DNA of 64,000 nucleotides from contig NZ_JAGJBZ010000002.1 of the NCBI RefSeq assembly GCF_020010925.1, positions 1,922,001 through 1,986,000 on the forward strand, in the 5' to 3' direction. Below the pieces are notes generated by a model that saw only the letters and a list, made by a program, of their open reading frames with translations, had not been told where the DNA came from and made no database searches. The position numbers and the translations under genes were made by a program. Of this stretch, positions 1-7,358 are shown piece after piece. The stretch comes from Streptomyces griseiscabiei (GTDB lineage Bacteria; Actinomycetota; Actinomycetes; Streptomycetales; Streptomycetaceae). Within the stretch, counting starts at the first letter, position 1, and every line of letters begins with the position of its first letter.

Positions 1-178
1 AGAGGACCTGCTGCTCGAACTCGGCCGAGGCGGTCGCCGACTGTCGGGGCTCGGCCCCGGCCGGGTGGGCGAGGGTGAGGAGGGCGGTGGTGGTGAGTAC
101 CGCGATGAGGGGGGAGAGGGGGGAGGTGAGTGAGGATTCGAGGGGGGATCTGAGGCGTGCGCGAAGACTCGACGGCAC
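1..178 (-). CDS. Exported protein of unknown function, N-terminal part (runs off the left edge)
   Basis: Read on the minus strand, a GTG at 176-178 opens a frame that stays open to base 1. An in-frame TGA five codons upstream forces the start to lie at or just before this GTG. The first 45 or so residues look like a Sec signal peptide: an arginine-containing start, a hydrophobic stretch reading LIAVLTTTALLTLA, then AHPAGAEP, where cleavage after AGA is likely. The mature part begins with a polar, Ala/Glu/Gln-rich stretch. Nothing in the visible residues identifies a family. No clear Shine-Dalgarno precedes the GTG. A perfect inverted repeat lies 35 bases upstream. Confidence 0.55.
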   Translation of the reverse strand, partial: MPSSLRARLRSPLESSLTSPLSPLIAVLTTTALLTLAHPAGAEPRQSATASAEFEQQVL

Positions 179-212
179 GGTGCGGCCAGCCCTTCATCCG
201 TCCGGGTGTGGG

Positions 213-237
213 ACATCGGACGTCCCACGTCCGATGT
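213..237. promoter_or_regulatory. Perfect inverted repeat, probable operator
   Basis: Two 11-base arms (213-223, ACATCGGACGT, and 227-237) are exact reverse complements separated by CCC. The site lies just upstream of the minus-strand exported-protein start at 178, where a repressor would act. A short-spacer palindrome with an ACATCGG half-site is typical of dimeric regulators, for example GntR or ROK type, but no cognate regulator can be named. Confidence 0.5.
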
Positions 238-361
238 GCGGCCACAGACGGTACGCGGGGGTTCAGGGGGCTCACAAGAACCGTGCGGGTGGGTGGGCGT
301 GTTTTCGCGGCAGGGGGTGGGGCTTCGGATTCGTTGGCGGGTGCGGGTGAGTGGGGGCTGG

Positions 362-504
362 TCGCGCAGTTCCCCGCGCCCCCAAAAGCCCAGGCCCCTG
401 CGGGCCTGAAGGCGACGGGGCTGCGGGCCTGAAGGCGACCGGTGGCGGGGCTGAAAAGCACGGGGCGCAGCCCCTGCTTTTCAGGGGCGCGGGGAACTGC
501 GCGA
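362..504. repeat. Inverted pair of a dispersed GC-rich repeat
   Basis: A 21-base core (362-382) recurs as its exact reverse complement at 484-504, and the same core is found again at 44193-44213. Flanking bases are also partly shared, for example GGGGCTTCTCGC or GGGGCTGGTCGC beside the core. The 179-622 gap otherwise holds no convincing gene: the open frames there lack start signals and protein character. The pair could fold into a long hairpin and may end transcription from the formate dehydrogenase operon on its right. Confidence 0.7.
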
Positions 505-622
505 GAAGCCCCACCGGGCCGCACCCGGCGACGAAACAGGCCACGCGAAAAGACGGGGCCCCCGAGGCGCAGGGGGCGCTCCCCGCCGCCGGGGGCCCCG
601 CCGCCGTGTCGCGGGGAGCCGG

Positions 623-1486
623 TCAGCCCTTCACGGCCGCGGCCCGCAGAGCGATACGGTGCTCGCCCGCGTACACGTTCATGGAGGCCCCCCTCAGGAA
701 CCCCACCAGGGTCAGCCCGGTCTCCGCCGCCAGGTCGACCGCGAGCGACGACGGCGCCGAGACGGCCGCCAGTACCGGTATCCCCGCCATCACCGCCTTC
801 TGCGCCAGCTCGAACGACGCCCGCCCCGACACCAGCAGCACCGCCCGGGACAGCGGCAGCGCCCCGCTCTGCAGGGCCCGTCCCACCAGCTTGTCCACGG
901 CGTTGTGCCGGCCCACGTCCTCCCGTACGTCGAGCAGTTCGCCGTCCTCGCTGAACAGGGCCGCCGCGTGCAGACCCCCGGTCCGGTCGAAGACCCGCTG
1001 GGCCGCGCGGAGCCGGTCGGGGAGGCCCGCGAGGAGGTCGGGGTCGAGCCGGACCGGGGGAGTCTCGCCACCTTGCGTGTCGTCGACGGGCCAGCGCGCG
1101 GTCGTCCGGACGGCGTCCAGCGACGCCTTTCCGCACAGCCCGCAGGACGAGGTCGTGTACACGTTGCGTTCGAGGGTGATGTCGGGGACGGCGACCCCGG
1201 GCGCGGTCCGCACGTCCACCACGTTGTAGGTGTTCGAGCCGTCCTCCGTCGCTCCCGCGCAGTAGACGATGTTCTGCAGGTCCGACTGCTCGGCGAGCAC
1301 CCCCTCGCTGACCAGGAACCCGGCCGCCAGCGCGAAGTCGTCGCCCGGGGTGCGCATGGTGATCGCGAGCGGCTTGCCGTTCAGCCGGATCTCCATCGGT
1401 TCCTCGGCAACGAGCGTGTCCGGGCGGGTGGAGACCGCGCCGTCCCGGATGCGGATCACCTTGCGTCGTTCCGTGACTCGTCCCAT
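623..1486 (-). CDS. fdhD: Formate dehydrogenase sulfur-transfer factor FdhD
   Basis: The protein of 287 residues is the normal FdhD length. FdhD moves sulfur from a cysteine desulfurase to the bis-MGD molybdenum cofactor, which makes formate dehydrogenase active. The family signature is visible as SSCGLCGK at residues 113-120, with the paired persulfide cysteines C115 and C118. Other conserved stretches are MRTPGDDFALAAGFLVSEG and DVGRHNAVDKLVG near the C-terminus. The gene begins only 7 bases after the stop of the ferredoxin-type subunit and is the last gene of the formate dehydrogenase operon, so it is probably co-transcribed with its client enzyme. The assignment rests on motif and context and is firm. 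Confidence 0.96.
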   Translation of the reverse strand: MGRVTERRKVIRIRDGAVSTRPDTLVAEEPMEIRLNGKPLAITMRTPGDDFALAAGFLVSEGVLAEQSDLQNIVYCAGATEDGSNTYNVVDVRTAPGVAVPDITLERNVYTTSSCGLCGKASLDAVRTTARWPVDDTQGGETPPVRLDPDLLAGLPDRLRAAQRVFDRTGGLHAAALFSEDGELLDVREDVGRHNAVDKLVGRALQSGALPLSRAVLLVSGRASFELAQKAVMAGIPVLAAVSAPSSLAVDLAAETGLTLVGFLRGASMNVYAGEHRIALRAAAVKG

Positions 1487-1493
1487 GTGTGTC

Positions 1494-2354
1494 TCAGTCC
1501 CGGTTCTGTACGTGCTGGTAGCCGAAGCGGCCCTTGATGCAGAGGTTGCCGTGGGTCACCGGGTTGTCGTGCGGCGAGGTGACCTTCACGATCTCATTGT
1601 CCTGCACATGGAGTGTGAGGTTGCAGCCCACACCGCAGTACGCGCACACCGTGGTCGTCTCCGTCTGCGCCGACTCGTCCCAGGTGCCCGCCGCCCGCAT
1701 GTCGAACTCCGACTTGAAGGACAGCGCGCCCGTCGGGCACACCTCGACGCAGTTCCCGCAGTACACACAGGCGGAGTCGGTGAGCGGGGCGTCGTGCTCC
1801 ACGGCGATCCGGGCGTCGAAACCCCGGCCCACGACGGAGATCGCGAACGAGTTCTGCCACTGCTCCCCACAGGCGTCCACGCACTTATAACACAGGATGC
1901 ACTTGTCGTAGTCCCGGACGTACAGCTCGTTGTCGACCCTGGGTTCCTCGTTCAGCCGGGCCGCGTCCGGACCGAAGCGGTCGGGTTTGGCCTCGTACTC
2001 CTTGAGCCATCCCGCGACCTTCGGGGTCGTCGAGAGATCGACCGACGACGCGAGGAGTTCGAGGACGATCTTGCGGCTGTGCCGGGCGCGTTCGGTGTCG
2101 GTGCGCACCTCCATGCCGGGCTCGGCCTTGCGGGAGCAGGCCGGGACGAGGGTCCTGGCGCCCTCGACCTCGACGACACAGACCCGGCAGGCGTTCTTCG
2201 GGGTCAGGGTGTCGCCCTCGCAGAGGGTGGGCACGTCCTTGCCGGCGGCCCGGCAGGCGTCCAGGATCGTCGAGCCCTCGGGGGCACGGACCGGCTCCCC
2301 GTCGAGGGTGAACTCCAGCAGACGGCGCGGCACTCCCAGCGGGATCACGGTCAT
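1494..2354 (-). CDS. Formate dehydrogenase iron-sulfur subunit, fused to the 4Fe-4S domain of the catalytic subunit
   Basis: This 286-residue electron-transfer subunit has three visible parts. Residues 10-80 form a NuoG-like 2Fe-2S domain (C45, C56, C59, C73). Residues 150-210 carry two 4Fe-4S motifs (C152/155/158/162 and C196/199/202/206). Residues 235-286 match the N-terminal 4Fe-4S domain of molybdopterin oxidoreductases (CAYCGVGC at 237-244, then GNLCIKGRFG with C272). In FdsA or FdhF-type enzymes that last domain belongs to the catalytic polypeptide; here the chain stops just after it, and the rest is the gene at 4181-6106. The ATG at 2354 overlaps the stop of the NuoEF-like gene as ATGA, which decides the start. 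A longer in-frame opening upstream lies inside that gene and is not used. Confidence 0.93.
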   Translation of the reverse strand: MTVIPLGVPRRLLEFTLDGEPVRAPEGSTILDACRAAGKDVPTLCEGDTLTPKNACRVCVVEVEGARTLVPACSRKAEPGMEVRTDTERARHSRKIVLELLASSVDLSTTPKVAGWLKEYEAKPDRFGPDAARLNEEPRVDNELYVRDYDKCILCYKCVDACGEQWQNSFAISVVGRGFDARIAVEHDAPLTDSACVYCGNCVEVCPTGALSFKSEFDMRAAGTWDESAQTETTTVCAYCGVGCNLTLHVQDNEIVKVTSPHDNPVTHGNLCIKGRFGYQHVQNRD

Positions 2355-4174
2355 TCGTACGCTCCCAAGCGGTCGATCGCGGATTCCACGGCGTTCCACG
2401 CGGTCTGTCCGAGACCGCAGATCGAGGCGTCCCGCATGGCGCGGCCGACCTCCCTGAGCAGGGCGATGTCGTCGGCCGCGGCCGCCCCGGTCCGCTCGGC
2501 GATCCGGTGCAGCGCCTCCTCCTGGCGTACGGTCCCCACCCGGCAGGGCACGCACTGCCCGCAGGACTCGTCCCGGAAGAACTCCGCGATCCGCAGCAGC
2601 AGCCGGGGCAGCGGGACCGTGTCGTCGAAGGCCATCACCACCCCCGAGCCGAGCGTGGTGCCCGCCTCCCGCGTCCCCTCGAAGGTGAGCGGGATGTCCA
2701 GCTCGTCGGGCCGGACGAAACCACCGGCCGCGCCGCCGAGGAGGACGGCCCGCAGGCGGTCCCGCACCCCGGCCAGCGTCAGCAGCTCGCCGAGGGTCGC
2801 GCCGAACGGCAGTTCGTAGATGCCGGGCCGGTCCACGCTGCCCGACACACAGAACAGCTTGGGTCCGGTGGAGCGGGCGGTGCCGATCGCCGCGTACGCC
2901 GGCGCGCCCATCGTCAGGACCGGCAGGACGTTGACCAGCGTCTCGACGTTGTTCTCCACCGTCGGCTTGCCGAACAGACCCTTCTCCACCGGGAACGGCG
3001 GCTTGGAGCGCGGCTCGCCCCGGTAGCCCTCGATGGAGTTGAAGAGCGCCGTCTCCTCACCGCAGATATAGGCCCCGGCGCCGCGGCGGATCTCGATGTC
3101 GAAGGCGTACCCCTGGCCGAGGACGTCGTCGCCGAGCAGCCCCCGGGCGCGAGCCTGGGCGATCGCGTTCTCCAGGCGGCGCAGGGCCCGTGGGTACTCG
3201 CCGCGCAGATACAGGTACCCCTTGTGCGCCCCGGTCACGTACCCCGCGATCGTCATCGCCTCGACCAGCGAGAACGGGTCGCCCTCCATGAGCACGCGGT
3301 CCTTGAAGGTGCCCGGCTCGGATTCGTCCGCGTTGCAGACGAGGTAGTGGGGGTGGTCGGGCTGACCCGCCGTGGCCTGCCATTTGCGGCCGGTGGGGAA
3401 GGCGGCGCCGCCGCGCCCGACCAGGCCCGAGTCGGTGACCTCCCGGATCACCCCGGCGGGGCCGAGCGCGAAGGCCCGGCGCAGGGCCGTGTAGCCGCCG
3501 TGGGCGCGGTAGTCGTCGAGGGAGGCCGGGTCGACGACGCCGACCCGGCCCAGCAGGGTCAAGGAAGGGTCCCCGGCCTGGGGAACCGCCATCGCGGCCG
3601 GGGGCTCCTCGTCCGCCGAGTCGGGCGCGCTCGCCGCGAGGACGGCCGCCTCGACGGACGCGGGCGCCGCCACCGCCGTACGCACCGGGTCCCCGGCCTT
3701 GATCGCGAGGGCGGCCGGGGCCCGCTCGCACAGGCCGAGGCACGGGCTGCGCTCCACGCCGACCCCGCTGCCGAGGCCGAGGCGGGCCTCGACGCCGGCG
3801 CAGAGATCCGCCGCCCCGGCCGCCGCGCACGCCAGGTCCGTGCACACGTGCAGCACGGTCGCGGGACGCGGCTTGACGGAGAACATCGAGTAGAAGGTGG
3901 CCACGCCGTACGCCTCCGCCGGCGGCACGGTCAGCCGTCGGCAGAGGTAGTCCAGCGCGCCCTCGCTGATCCAGCCGATCCGGTCGTTGATCGCGTGCAG
4001 CCCCGGCAACAGCAGATCACGGCGCTCCCGGGCCTCCCGGCCGCCCCGCGCCCACCGCAGATCGGCGTCGGTACGGTCCGCGCCCTCCCAGGAGGACTCC
4101 GGCGGGCCGAGGAGCGCGTCGACCGCCGCCTTCTCCTCGTCCGTCGGTTTGCTGTCACCGAAGTGCAGGTCCAC
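2351..4174 (-). CDS. NuoE-NuoF fusion, NAD-binding diaphorase subunit of formate dehydrogenase
   Basis: The 607-residue protein joins two complex I-type modules. Residues 1-165 are NuoE-like, with a thioredoxin-fold 2Fe-2S site (C111, C116, C145, C149). Residues 200-600 are NuoF-like: GRGGAAFPTGRKW for nucleotide binding, CNADESEPGTFKDR and GAGAYICGEETAL for FMN, and ESCGQCVPCRVG for the N3-type 4Fe-4S cluster. It should take electrons from the iron-sulfur subunit and reduce NAD+. Fused NuoEF chains are known in soluble NAD-linked formate dehydrogenases (FdsB type). It starts 6 bases after the catalytic subunit stop and its own stop overlaps the next start, so the three subunits are translationally coupled. 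It is distinct from respiratory complex I, as no membrane subunits are nearby. Confidence 0.93.
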   Translation of the reverse strand: MDLHFGDSKPTDEEKAAVDALLGPPESSWEGADRTDADLRWARGGREARERRDLLLPGLHAINDRIGWISEGALDYLCRRLTVPPAEAYGVATFYSMFSVKPRPATVLHVCTDLACAAAGAADLCAGVEARLGLGSGVGVERSPCLGLCERAPAALAIKAGDPVRTAVAAPASVEAAVLAASAPDSADEEPPAAMAVPQAGDPSLTLLGRVGVVDPASLDDYRAHGGYTALRRAFALGPAGVIREVTDSGLVGRGGAAFPTGRKWQATAGQPDHPHYLVCNADESEPGTFKDRVLMEGDPFSLVEAMTIAGYVTGAHKGYLYLRGEYPRALRRLENAIAQARARGLLGDDVLGQGYAFDIEIRRGAGAYICGEETALFNSIEGYRGEPRSKPPFPVEKGLFGKPTVENNVETLVNVLPVLTMGAPAYAAIGTARSTGPKLFCVSGSVDRPGIYELPFGATLGELLTLAGVRDRLRAVLLGGAAGGFVRPDELDIPLTFEGTREAGTTLGSGVVMAFDDTVPLPRLLLRIAEFFRDESCGQCVPCRVGTVRQEEALHRIAERTGAAAADDIALLREVGRAMRDASICGLGQTAWNAVESAIDRLGAYE

Positions 4175-4180
4175 TTGACG

Positions 4181-6106
4181 TCACCTCACGATGGTCGCGA
4201 CGGGCAGCTTCTCGATCCGGATCGCCGAGGCCTTGAACTCGGCCGTCCCCGCGATCGGGCAATTGGCCTCGATCGTCAGCTGGTTGGTGTCCACCTCGTC
4301 GGGAAAGTGCATGGTCATGAAGGCCAGGCCCGGCCGCAGCCCGAGGTCGATCCACACCGGCGCCGTCACCGAACCGCGCCGCGAGGAGACCTGGACCTCC
4401 TCGCCCACCGCGACCCCGTACCGCTCGGCGTCCTCCGGGCACAGCTCGATGTACTCCCCACGCCGCAGCGGCGAGGCGTAACCCCCGCTCTGCACCCCGG
4501 TGTTGTACGAGTCGAGCCGCCGTCCGGTGGTGAGCCGGATCGGGTACCGCTCGTCCGTCAGATCGACCGGCGGATCGTGCCGCACGATCCCGAAGGGCGC
4601 GAGCCTGCCGCGCCGCGCCGGGTCCGGATCCCACAACCTGCCGTGCAGATAGGTCGGTTCGAGCCGGTCGGTCTCCGGACAGGGCCACTGGATGCCCTGC
4701 TCCTGCTCCAGCCGCTCGTACGTCATCCCGTAGTGGTCCGGCGACACCGACCGCAGCTCGTTCCAGACGGCCTCGGCGTCGGCGTACTTCCACTCGTGCC
4801 CGAGCCGTGCGGCCAGGTCGCAGATGATGTCGATGTCCTCGCGGGCCTCCCCGGGCGGGACGACCGCCTTGCGCACCCGCTGCACCCGGCGCTCGCTGTT
4901 GGTCGTCGTCCCGTCCGTCTCCGCCCACCCGGCGGTCGCGGGCAGCACGACATCGGCCAGCTCGGCGGTCTTCGTCAGGAAGATGTCCTGGACCACGAGG
5001 AAGTCCAGCTCCCGCATCCGCCGGACGGCCTGCTCGCTGTCGGCCTCGGACTGCGCCGGGTTCTCCCCGACGCAGTACACGGCCTTCAGTGAGCCCTCCT
5101 CCATGGCCTCGAACATCTCCGTCAGGTTCAGCCCGTAGTGCGGCTGGATGACGGTGTCCCACGCCGACTCGAACTTCAGCCGGGTGCCGGGATCGAGGAT
5201 GTCCTGGAAGCCGGGAAGACGGTTGGGGATGGCGCCCATGTCGCCGCCGCCCTGCACGTTGTTCTGGCCGCGCAGCGGCTGCAACCCCGAGGCGTAGCGC
5301 CCCACATGGCCGGTCAGCAGGGAGAGGTTGATCAGCGCGCGGACGTTGTCGGTGCCGTTGTGGTGCTCGGTGATGCCGAGTGTCCAGCACAGCTGGGCGC
5401 GCTCGGCACGGGCGTACGCGTGCGCCAACTCCCTGATGGCGACGGCCGGTACACCCGTCACCTTCTCGGCCAGCGACAGCGTCCAGGGTTCGACGAGCGC
5501 CTTGTACTCCTCGAAGCCGGTGGTAGCCCGCTCGATGAACGCCTCGTTGGCGAGGCCCGCGTGGATGATCTCGCGGCCCACCGCGTGCGCCATCGGGATG
5601 TCGGTGCCGACGTTCAGGCCCATCCAGCTCTCGGCCCACTCGGCGGTGGAGGTCCGGCGCGGGTCGACGGCGTACATCCGGGCGCCGTTGTGGATGCCCT
5701 TCAGTACGTGCTGGAAGAAGATGGGGTGCGCGAAGCGGGCGTTGGAGCCCCACATCACGATGACGTCGGTGTGTTCGATCTCCTCGTAGGAGGAGGTGCC
5801 GCCGCCGGAGCCGAAGGCGGCGGACAGTCCGGCGACGCTCGGCGCGTGACAGGTGCGGTTGCAGGAGTCGACGTTGTTGGTGCCCATGACCACGCGGGCG
5901 AACTTCTGCGCCACGTAGTTCATCTCGTTGGTGGCGCGGGCGCAGGAGAACATGCCGAACGCGCCGCGGTTGCGCTCGATGCCCCGGGCGGCCCGGTCGA
6001 GCGCCTCCTCCCAGCTCGCCGGCCGGAAGGGCTCGTCGCGGGAGTCACGGACGAGGGGACGGGTGAGCCGGGTGTAGGTCTTCGGGGTCCGGTCGCGTTT
6101 CCTCAT
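4181..6106 (-). CDS. Formate dehydrogenase catalytic subunit (Mo-bis-MGD), lacking its N-terminal 4Fe-4S domain
   Basis: The 641 residues match the molybdopterin oxidoreductase core (about 25-480) and the dinucleotide-binding domain (about 520-640). The formate-specific site is visible at C86-H87 within CNRTCHAPSVAG: a cysteine where the selenoenzyme has selenocysteine, followed by the conserved His. The MGD-binding stretch HHNGTDNVRALINL is also present. No CxxCxxxC cluster motif lies at the N-terminus; the chain begins where a full-length enzyme would leave that domain, and the missing domain sits at the end of the gene at 1494-2354. The start at 6106 has a good GAGGAGCG ribosome site. The family oxidises formate to CO2. 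Confidence 0.94.
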   Translation of the reverse strand: MRKRDRTPKTYTRLTRPLVRDSRDEPFRPASWEEALDRAARGIERNRGAFGMFSCARATNEMNYVAQKFARVVMGTNNVDSCNRTCHAPSVAGLSAAFGSGGGTSSYEEIEHTDVIVMWGSNARFAHPIFFQHVLKGIHNGARMYAVDPRRTSTAEWAESWMGLNVGTDIPMAHAVGREIIHAGLANEAFIERATTGFEEYKALVEPWTLSLAEKVTGVPAVAIRELAHAYARAERAQLCWTLGITEHHNGTDNVRALINLSLLTGHVGRYASGLQPLRGQNNVQGGGDMGAIPNRLPGFQDILDPGTRLKFESAWDTVIQPHYGLNLTEMFEAMEEGSLKAVYCVGENPAQSEADSEQAVRRMRELDFLVVQDIFLTKTAELADVVLPATAGWAETDGTTTNSERRVQRVRKAVVPPGEAREDIDIICDLAARLGHEWKYADAEAVWNELRSVSPDHYGMTYERLEQEQGIQWPCPETDRLEPTYLHGRLWDPDPARRGRLAPFGIVRHDPPVDLTDERYPIRLTTGRRLDSYNTGVQSGGYASPLRRGEYIELCPEDAERYGVAVGEEVQVSSRRGSVTAPVWIDLGLRPGLAFMTMHFPDEVDTNQLTIEANCPIAGTAEFKASAIRIEKLPVATIVR

Positions 6107-6116
6107 ACGACGCTCC

Positions 6117-7088
6117 TCATGCCGCGCTCCTGAGCGCGAGCAGGTCCGAGATGGCGTGGACGGTGCGGAGTGTGGGCACCTCGACGCCCGTGATGTCCGC
6201 CAGTTCGACGACGGCGGACAGCAGGACGTCGAGTTCCAGCGGTTTGCCGCGCTCCAGGTCCTGGAGCGTGGAGGTGCGGTGGTCGCCGACGCGTTCGGCG
6301 CCGGCCATCCGCCGTTCGACCGAGACGCCGACCTCGCAGCCCAGGGCCTCGGCGACGGCCAGCGTCTCGGTCATCATCGTCTCGATGACCTTGCGGGTGC
6401 CGCCGTGCAGACACATCTGCCGCATGGTCGCGCGGGCCAGGGCGCTGATCGGGTTGAACGAGATGTTGCCGAGCAGTTTGATCCAGATGTCGCCCCGGAT
6501 GTCCGGCTCCACCGGGCACTTCAGGCCACCGGCGACCATGGCCTCGCCGAACGCCAGACAGCGCGCCGAGACCGTACGGTCCGGTTCGCCGACCGAGAAC
6601 CGGGTGCCTTCCAGGTGCCGTACGACACCCGGGCCTTCGAGCTCGGTGGCCGCGTACACGACGCAGCCGACGGCCCGTTCGGGCGCGAGCACCGCACTGA
6701 CCGCGCCGTCGGGGTCCACGCTCTCCACCCGGTGGCCGTCGTGCGGGCCGCCGTGCCGGTGGAAGTACCACCAGGGGATGCCGTTCTGGGCGGCGATCAC
6801 CGCCGTGGAGTCGTGCAGCAAGGGCTCGATGAGCGGCCCGCACGCCGCGTACGAGTGGGCCTTGAGGCCGAGGAAGACGAAGTCGACCGGGCCGATCTCG
6901 GCCGGGTCGTCGGTGGCGTGGGCGCGGGCGGTGAAGTCCCCGCGCGGGCTGAGCACCCGCACCCCGTCCCGCCTCATGGCCGCGAGATGCGGTCCACGGG
7001 CGACGAGGTGCGTGTCCGCGCCGGCGCGGTGGAGCGCGGCGCCGACATAGGCGCCGATCGCACCGGCGCCGAGAACTGCGACTTTCAT
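6117..7088 (-). CDS. Ketopantoate reductase-like (PanE) protein, candidate oxalyl-CoA reductase
   Basis: The 323-residue protein begins MKVAVLGAGAIGAYVG, a Rossmann GxGxxG dinucleotide site, and has the two-domain layout of ApbA/PanE. GNISFNPISALARATM at about 190-205 matches the C-terminal helical domain, which binds the 2-keto acid. The start at 7088 is chosen because the fingerprint follows at once and GGAG lies upstream; a 15-residue upstream extension has no family match. It is the first gene of the formate dehydrogenase operon, 10 bases before the catalytic subunit. In Methylobacterium extorquens the paralogue PanE2 reduces oxalyl-CoA to glyoxylate, so in this oxalate/formate context the same role is inferred rather than pantothenate synthesis. 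Confidence 0.85.
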   Translation of the reverse strand: MKVAVLGAGAIGAYVGAALHRAGADTHLVARGPHLAAMRRDGVRVLSPRGDFTARAHATDDPAEIGPVDFVFLGLKAHSYAACGPLIEPLLHDSTAVIAAQNGIPWWYFHRHGGPHDGHRVESVDPDGAVSAVLAPERAVGCVVYAATELEGPGVVRHLEGTRFSVGEPDRTVSARCLAFGEAMVAGGLKCPVEPDIRGDIWIKLLGNISFNPISALARATMRQMCLHGGTRKVIETMMTETLAVAEALGCEVGVSVERRMAGAERVGDHRTSTLQDLERGKPLELDVLLSAVVELADITGVEVPTLRTVHAISDLLALRSAA

Positions 7089-7145
7089 GGTGAGGGAGCT
7101 CCGTTCGGTCGAGGGATACCGCGGAGATGACACTCTGTTCGGGTT

Positions 7146-7173
7146 GTGTCGACGAAATATTGTCTACAGTATG
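7146..7173. promoter_or_regulatory. Probable GntR operator A, between the fdh operon and the OxlT gene
   Basis: The stretch holds TGTCGACGAAATA followed by ATATTGTCTACAGTATG (7157-7173), a near palindrome with a GT-CT-AC core typical of FadR/FCD-type GntR sites. Related sequence occurs upstream of the GntR gene (9955-9985) and between the ThDP-enzyme and SucC genes (37586-37609). It sits in the divergent gap, 58 bases from the leftward start at 7088 and upstream of the rightward transporter. Confidence 0.65.
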
Positions 7174-7358
7174 GAAGTTGGGCCGACAAGACTTCGCGCA
7201 ACGACAGGGCAAGGCATTACCCGGACATGAAGGTGGCCGGTACTCGAAGGCGAGTCTGGCCGGGGAACGACCGTTCGGCGCTCGGTGCATACCGCTCATC
7301 GCATACGGTCGACGTGCCGCCTTCTCAACCACCCCGCCACTGCCTACCGTCCGGGATC

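Noticed and set aside
1494..2555. Longer start for the iron-sulfur subunit, adding 67 residues
   Set aside because: The extension lies within the NuoEF gene in another frame and is Arg/Gly-rich without ferredoxin similarity. The ATG at 2354 overlaps the preceding stop as ATGA.
7146..7358. Longer N-terminus for the first OFA transporter
   Set aside because: The 71 extra residues are polar, match no carrier family, and would place translation across operator A.
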